The notes below the pieces were generated by a model. That model was not told the origin of the DNA. It was given only the letters and a program-made list of their open reading frames with translations, and searched no databases. From an uncultured Lachnospiraceae bacterium (GTDB lineage: Bacteria; Bacillota; Clostridia; Lachnospirales; Lachnospiraceae), in NCBI GenBank assembly GCA_900548905.1, contig URMK01000001.1, positions 1-64,000 on the forward strand: 64,000 nucleotides of DNA, written 5' to 3'. A program made the position numbers and the translations under genes. Of the stretch, positions 60,094 to 64,000 are shown in pieces (positions within the stretch are counted from its first letter, which is position 1; the number at the start of each line of letters is the position of its first letter).

Positions 60094-60789
60094 ATGGTTT
60101 GGCGGCTGATACTGATCCGGCATGGGATGACGGAAGGAAATCGGGAAAAGAGGTACATCGGCACAACGGATGAGGCTCTGTGTGAGGAGGGGCGGCGTGT
60201 GCTGGAAAAAAGGAAGGCGGCAGGAGAATATCCGGAAGCGGATGTGGTGTTTGCCAGTCCGATGAGACGGTGCCTGGAAACGGCGGAACTTCTGTATCCG
60301 GGACAGGAGCCGGTGGTGATAGAAAATTTCCGGGAATGCGATTTCGGATTGTTTGAAGGGAAGAATTACCGGGAACTGACGGGAAATCCTTTGTATCAGG
60401 CCTGGATTGACAGCGGGGGGGAGCTTGCATTCCCGCAGGGAGAAAGCCGGAAGCTTTTTCAGGACAGGTGTGCCGGAGGGCTTAAGGAGCTGGCGGCTGT
60501 GTGCAGGAGTTGGAAGGCACCCGGGAAGGGGAGGGGAACAGAAACAACGGATGCCGCGTTCTGCGGGCCATCCTTATGTTCAACAACGGCAGCCGTTGTT
60601 GTCCATGGGGGGACAATTATGGCATTGCTGGATCGGTTTGGCCCGGAAGGCTGCGGGTATTATTCCTATCAGTGCGGAAGCGGAGAGGGGTATTGCTGTC
60701 TGGCGGAAGGGTTTGCCGGGGAGAATGAAAAAGGAGGGATTGCGCTTTCATGTATACATCCATTAGTATTTTCGCAGGATTTATCTTAG
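60094..60789 (+). CDS. cobC: CobC-like alpha-ribazole phosphatase, with a 39-bp insert
   Basis: A 231-residue histidine phosphatase. The phosphohistidine motif is LILIRHGMTEGN, with FASPMRRCLETAELLY and VVHGGTIMALL completing the active site. It removes the phosphate from alpha-ribazole-5'-phosphate. It is longer than the usual about 200 residues, partly because of 39 bp inserted at 60551-60589. Those bases are read here in a different frame from cbiJ and the ABC ATPase (segment around DAAFCGPSLCS). The start follows GAGGAAATAGT. Confidence 0.87.
   Translation: MVWRLILIRHGMTEGNREKRYIGTTDEALCEEGRRVLEKRKAAGEYPEADVVFASPMRRCLETAELLYPGQEPVVIENFRECDFGLFEGKNYRELTGNPLYQAWIDSGGELAFPQGESRKLFQDRCAGGLKELAAVCRSWKAPGKGRGTETTDAAFCGPSLCSTTAAVVVHGGTIMALLDRFGPEGCGYYSYQCGSGEGYCCLAEGFAGENEKGGIALSCIHPLVFSQDLS
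60551..60589 (+). repeat. 39-bp intragenic element, copy 3 (in cobC)
   Basis: 39 bases, flanked by CAACGG at 60545 and 60584. Shares GCGGGCCATCCTTATGTTC with copy 1 and CCTTATGTTCAACAACGGC with copy 2. It is in phase 1 relative to the CobC frame, so the encoded peptide differs from the other two copies, yet it does not break the frame. Confidence 0.8.
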
Positions 60790-61700
60790 ATTTGCTGTTT
60801 GGGGATCCTTATTGGATGCCGCATCCCGTCCGTGCCATGGGGAAAGGGATTCAGGTACTGGAAAAAAAGCTCCGCCGCCCTGAAAGCGCTCCGGAGGCGC
60901 AGGTGAGAGCCGGAGCGCTGCTTGTGGCGGTTATGGTGCTTTGCTGCACCATTTTTCCTGCGCTTCTGCTATGGCTGGCATATTGGCTGCATCCGGCGGC
61001 GGGTCTTGTGCTGGAGACTTTTATGTGCTATCAGATCATGGCGACAAAATGTCTGAAGGTGGAGAGCATGAAAGTTTGCCGTGCGCTGCGGGAAGGGAAT
61101 GTGGAAAAAGCCAGGGAGGCGGTTTCCATGATCGTGGGCAGGGATACGGCTGTGCTGTCCGCGGAAGGGATTACCAGGGCGGCGGTGGAAACCGTGGCGG
61201 AAAATACCTCGGACGGCAGTATTGCCCCTCTTCTGTATATGCTCCTGGGAGGACCGGCCGCCGGATTTGCTTATAAGGCGGTGAATACGATGGACTCCAT
61301 GCTGGGGTATAAGAATGAAAAATATCTGTATTTCGGAAGGGCGGCGGCCCGTCTGGATGATGTGGTAAACTTTATCCCGTCCCGTCTGGCAGCTTTACTC
61401 ATGATTGCGGCGGCCTGGCTGTGCGGGCTGGATGGAAAAGGAGCCTTTTGCATCTGGCGCAGGGATCGGTTTAAGCATGCCAGTCCTAATTCCGCACAGA
61501 CGGAGGCAGTTTGTGCGGGAGCATTGGGGATTGCGCTGGCAGGAGACGCGGTTTATTTCGGAAAAGTGGTAAAAAAACCTTTTATCGGGGAGGAAAACCG
61601 GCCCGTGGAACCCGAGGATATCGCCAGGGCAAACAGGCTTTTATATGTTTCTGCGGCTGTTTTGTGCGCAGGGGGGCTGCTGCTTCGGTGGCTGTTGTAA
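60750..61700 (+). CDS. cbiB: CbiB, adenosylcobinamide-phosphate synthase
   Basis: A 316-residue membrane protein with several helices. It begins SIFAGFILDLLFGDPYWMPH and has VETVAENTSDGSIAPLLYM and NTMDSMLGYKNEKY, typical of CbiB. It joins the aminopropanol phosphate arm to adenosylcobyric acid. It overlaps cobC by 40 bases. Confidence 0.92.
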   Translation: MYTSISIFAGFILDLLFGDPYWMPHPVRAMGKGIQVLEKKLRRPESAPEAQVRAGALLVAVMVLCCTIFPALLLWLAYWLHPAAGLVLETFMCYQIMATKCLKVESMKVCRALREGNVEKAREAVSMIVGRDTAVLSAEGITRAAVETVAENTSDGSIAPLLYMLLGGPAAGFAYKAVNTMDSMLGYKNEKYLYFGRAAARLDDVVNFIPSRLAALLMIAAAWLCGLDGKGAFCIWRRDRFKHASPNSAQTEAVCAGALGIALAGDAVYFGKVVKKPFIGEENRPVEPEDIARANRLLYVSAAVLCAGGLLLRWLL

Positions 61701-61793
61701 ACGGAAGGAAATATGTCAGCGGGTCGGCATGGATTTTTGCCAATAATTGCGAGGTGCCGGACCGTTACAAGGATTAGGACGGGAGAAAAAAAC

Positions 61794-62861
61794 ATGGATT
61801 TATTTGAACATGGGGGCAGGGGCGGCAGGAATATATGCTATGATTTTTCGGCAAATATCAATCCGCTGGGTATGCCCGCAGGTGTGCTTGCAGCGCTGAA
61901 GGACAGCCTGTGCCAGGCTGTGGGGTATCCGGAGGCGGACAGTCTGTCTTTGCGGGAGGCGATTGCCGGGGACTGGGAGACGAAGGCGGAGAATGTTGTG
62001 TGCACAAACGGGGCCTCTGAATTGATCTATGCGGCAGTACGGGCTTTGCAGCCGGCGGCAGGGCTGCTTCCTTCCCCCACCTTTTCGGAGTACGAACGGG
62101 CATTTTTGTCCGCCGGATGTCCGGTCAGATATTATCCATTACAGAGGGATAACGGATTCCGGGCAGACGAAGGGTTTCTGGCTTTTCTGGAGAAGCAGGA
62201 GGCGGGGAGTCTGTTGTTTCTCTGCAATCCCAATAATCCGACGGGAAGCTGTACGGAGCCTTCGCTCATGGAACGGATTGTTAAGCTGACGGCGCAAAAA
62301 GGGATCTGGCTGGCTGTGGATGAGGCGTTTCTTGCTTTTTCCGGAGAATACAGGCAGCGGAGTATGAGGCGGTATTTCCGGGATTACGAAAACCTTCTGA
62401 TCCTGAATGCTTTTACTAAGCTGTACGCCATGCCGGGCCTCCGGCTGGGATATGGGATATGCGGAAACCGGGAGGTGATCCGGCGTATCCTTCTTCAGCT
62501 TCCTGCCTGGAATGTTTCCGTTCCGGCCCAGGCGGCGGGCCTTGCGGCTTTGAAGGAAAAAGCATATGTGGAAGAAACGGTGGCTTATATAGCCCGGGAG
62601 CAGGCGTTTCTTAGGAAAGGGCTTGCAAAAGTACCGGGGCTGGTATACCGGGTCTATCCCCCCATGGCGAATTATATTTTTCTGGAAGGAGCGCCCGGAC
62701 TGGACAGGCTGCTTGCAGATAAGGGGATAGCGATCCGAAGCTGTGAGAATTACAGGCAGCTGCGGACAGGGGATTACAGAATCGCGGTACGCGGCAGAAC
62801 AGAAAACGAAGCGCTGCTGCGGGCGCTTATGGAGGAGGAAGCAGCATGGCAAAAAATCTGA
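61794..62861 (+). CDS. cobD: CobD, threonine-phosphate decarboxylase
   Basis: A 355-residue PLP enzyme that makes (R)-1-aminopropan-2-yl phosphate, the arm attached by CbiB. It starts EHGGRGGRNICYDFSANINP. The PLP lysine is in NAFTKLYAMPGLRLGYG, with LCNPNNPTG and VDEAFLAFS upstream. ATG 61794 is chosen; the frame runs upstream to 61713 without family-like sequence. Confidence 0.9.
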   Translation: MDLFEHGGRGGRNICYDFSANINPLGMPAGVLAALKDSLCQAVGYPEADSLSLREAIAGDWETKAENVVCTNGASELIYAAVRALQPAAGLLPSPTFSEYERAFLSAGCPVRYYPLQRDNGFRADEGFLAFLEKQEAGSLLFLCNPNNPTGSCTEPSLMERIVKLTAQKGIWLAVDEAFLAFSGEYRQRSMRRYFRDYENLLILNAFTKLYAMPGLRLGYGICGNREVIRRILLQLPAWNVSVPAQAAGLAALKEKAYVEETVAYIAREQAFLRKGLAKVPGLVYRVYPPMANYIFLEGAPGLDRLLADKGIAIRSCENYRQLRTGDYRIAVRGRTENEALLRALMEEEAAWQKI

Positions 62862-64000
62862 TGATCCAGGGGACGATGTCCAATGCTGGAAAAAGTATAC
62901 TGACGGCAGGTATCCTGCGGGTGCTGCGGCAGGACGGTTATCGTGTGGCCCCGTTTAAGTCCCAGAATATGGCATTAAATTCTTATATTACCAGGGATGG
63001 GCTGGAAATGGGGCGGGCCCAGGTAATGCAGGCGGAGGCGGCGGGCATAGAGCCGAACGTCTGGATGAACCCTGTTTTACTGAAGCCTAACAGCGATATG
63101 GGATCCCAGGTGATTGTCAATGGTGAAGTGTTCGGAAACCGGGAGGCGCGGGATTATTTCCGCATGAAAAAAAGTCTGATCCCTTCTATTATGAAAGCCT
63201 ACGGCGAATTGGACAGCCGGTATGATATCATCGTTATCGAAGGGGCGGGAAGCCCGGCGGAAATCAATCTGAAGGAAAATGATATTGTGAATATGGGGCT
63301 TGCCGCGCTTGTGGACGCGCCGGTGCTGTTGGTGGGTGATATTGACAGAGGCGGCGTATTTGCGCAGCTGCTCGGGACGATATGGCTGCTGGAAGAGGAA
63401 GAACGGGCCAGAGTGAAGGGACTGGTTATCAATAAATTCCGGGGGGATAAATCCATTCTGGATCCGGGCCTTAAGCAGCTGTATGACAAATGCGGAATCC
63501 CGGTTACCGGCGTCATCCCTTATGTCAGGCTGGATATTGATGAGGAAGACAGCCTCTCGGAAAAGCTGGAGCGGCATACGGCGGCCGGCCGGATAGACGC
63601 AGCGGTAATCCGGGTGCCGCATATATCCAATTTTACGGATTTCGGTATGCTGGAGGGCTGTGAAGAGGTTTCGGTCCGATATGTGAGGACGGCAGGGGAA
63701 CTGGGAAATCCGGATTTACTGCTGCTTCCCGGGAGCAAAAATACGATGGCAGATCTGCTGTGGATGAGGGAAAACGGCCTGGAAGCCAGGATACAGAAGC
63801 TGGCCGGGGCCGGCTGCCGTATTATGGGGATCTGCGGAGGTTATCAGATGCTGGGGAACCGGCTGGAGGATCCGGACGGCGTGGAGCATGGCGGACAGAT
63901 GGCCGGCCTTGGGCTTCTGCCTGTGGTGACCCGGTTCCGGGGAAGCAAGCACCGCACCAGAGTGGAAGGAAAGGTGAAAAAGCTTTCCGGCGTTTTTGAA
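62846..64000 (+). CDS. cbiP: CbiP, cobyric acid synthase (partial, runs off the window)
   Basis: The N-terminal 385 codons of a cobyric acid synthase, which amidates four side chains. It starts with MIQGTMSNAGKS (P-loop variant) and FKSQNMALNSY. Further on are VIEGAGSPAEINL, LVGDIDRGGVFAQL and the glutaminase Cys segment IMGICGGYQMLG near residue 330. It overlaps cobD by 16 bases and has GGAGGAAG upstream. The C-terminus is beyond base 64000. Confidence 0.92.
   Translation, partial: MAKNLMIQGTMSNAGKSILTAGILRVLRQDGYRVAPFKSQNMALNSYITRDGLEMGRAQVMQAEAAGIEPNVWMNPVLLKPNSDMGSQVIVNGEVFGNREARDYFRMKKSLIPSIMKAYGELDSRYDIIVIEGAGSPAEINLKENDIVNMGLAALVDAPVLLVGDIDRGGVFAQLLGTIWLLEEEERARVKGLVINKFRGDKSILDPGLKQLYDKCGIPVTGVIPYVRLDIDEEDSLSEKLERHTAAGRIDAAVIRVPHISNFTDFGMLEGCEEVSVRYVRTAGELGNPDLLLLPGSKNTMADLLWMRENGLEARIQKLAGAGCRIMGICGGYQMLGNRLEDPDGVEHGGQMAGLGLLPVVTRFRGSKHRTRVEGKVKKLSGVFE

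Overview
The window looks like a chromosome segment of a gut-type Firmicute, most likely a large-genome Lachnospiraceae; the genus cannot be fixed from the sequence. Evidence: a YesM/YesN-type sensor kinase and AraC-type response regulator beside a sugar ABC transporter with no ATPase of its own, a HelD-type helicase, an ECF transporter, strong AGGAGG ribosome sites, occasional GTG/TTG starts, and an anaerobic (cbi) cobalamin operon behind a B12 riboswitch. I see no rRNA, tRNA, insertion sequence, phage gene or CRISPR array.

Layout. 1-5.6 kb: an immunity-like fragment, an HSL-type esterase, a 1129-residue fusion of a HelD-like helicase to a GH31-type beta-sandwich, and a DUF3788 protein. 5.7-14.1 kb: a glycan-response operon (AraC-type response regulator, histidine kinase, two permeases, solute-binding lipoprotein, Cys-type sulfatase). 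14.3-19.2 kb: a structured leader, then a phosphoribosyltransferase, a fused double ECF ATPase, EcfT, a creatininase-family amidohydrolase and a probable S component; this looks like one uptake-and-salvage unit for an unknown heterocycle. 19.2-23.8 kb (minus): a siroheme sulfite/nitrite reductase, then a VanRS-like two-component system with a serine D,D-carboxypeptidase. 24.0-28.9 kb: an AAA ATPase, then a regulator, ABC transporter and kinase module of the peptide-antibiotic type. 28.9-34.8 kb: AraC regulator, Gfo/Idh/MocA oxidoreductase, a GH3 enzyme with reversed domain order, and a HAD phosphatase. 34.8-38.9 kb: an HTH protein divergent from a membrane Ser/Thr kinase, two envelope proteins, an AraC remnant and an AbrB/PIN toxin-antitoxin pair. 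38.9-43.8 kb: a LysR regulator divergent from tannase, UbiD-type decarboxylase, UbiX-type prenyltransferase and an LpdD-like protein, a complete tannin-to-pyrogallol operon. 44.0-47.6 kb: a heterodimeric ABC exporter. 47.7-64.0 kb: B12 riboswitch and cbi/cob genes from a CbiK-CbiL fusion to cbiP, which runs off the window.

Most unusual points: (1) the helicase-GH31 fusion; (2) a 39-bp element inserted without frame disruption into three unrelated genes (an ABC ATPase, cbiJ and cobC), read in two different frames; (3) the compact tannase/gallate-decarboxylase operon with catalytic residues at or one off the positions known from Lactobacillus plantarum tannase; (4) the ECF, phosphoribosyltransferase and creatininase locus with a hairpin-rich leader; (5) a second CobU-like protein with a broken P-loop inside the cobalamin operon.
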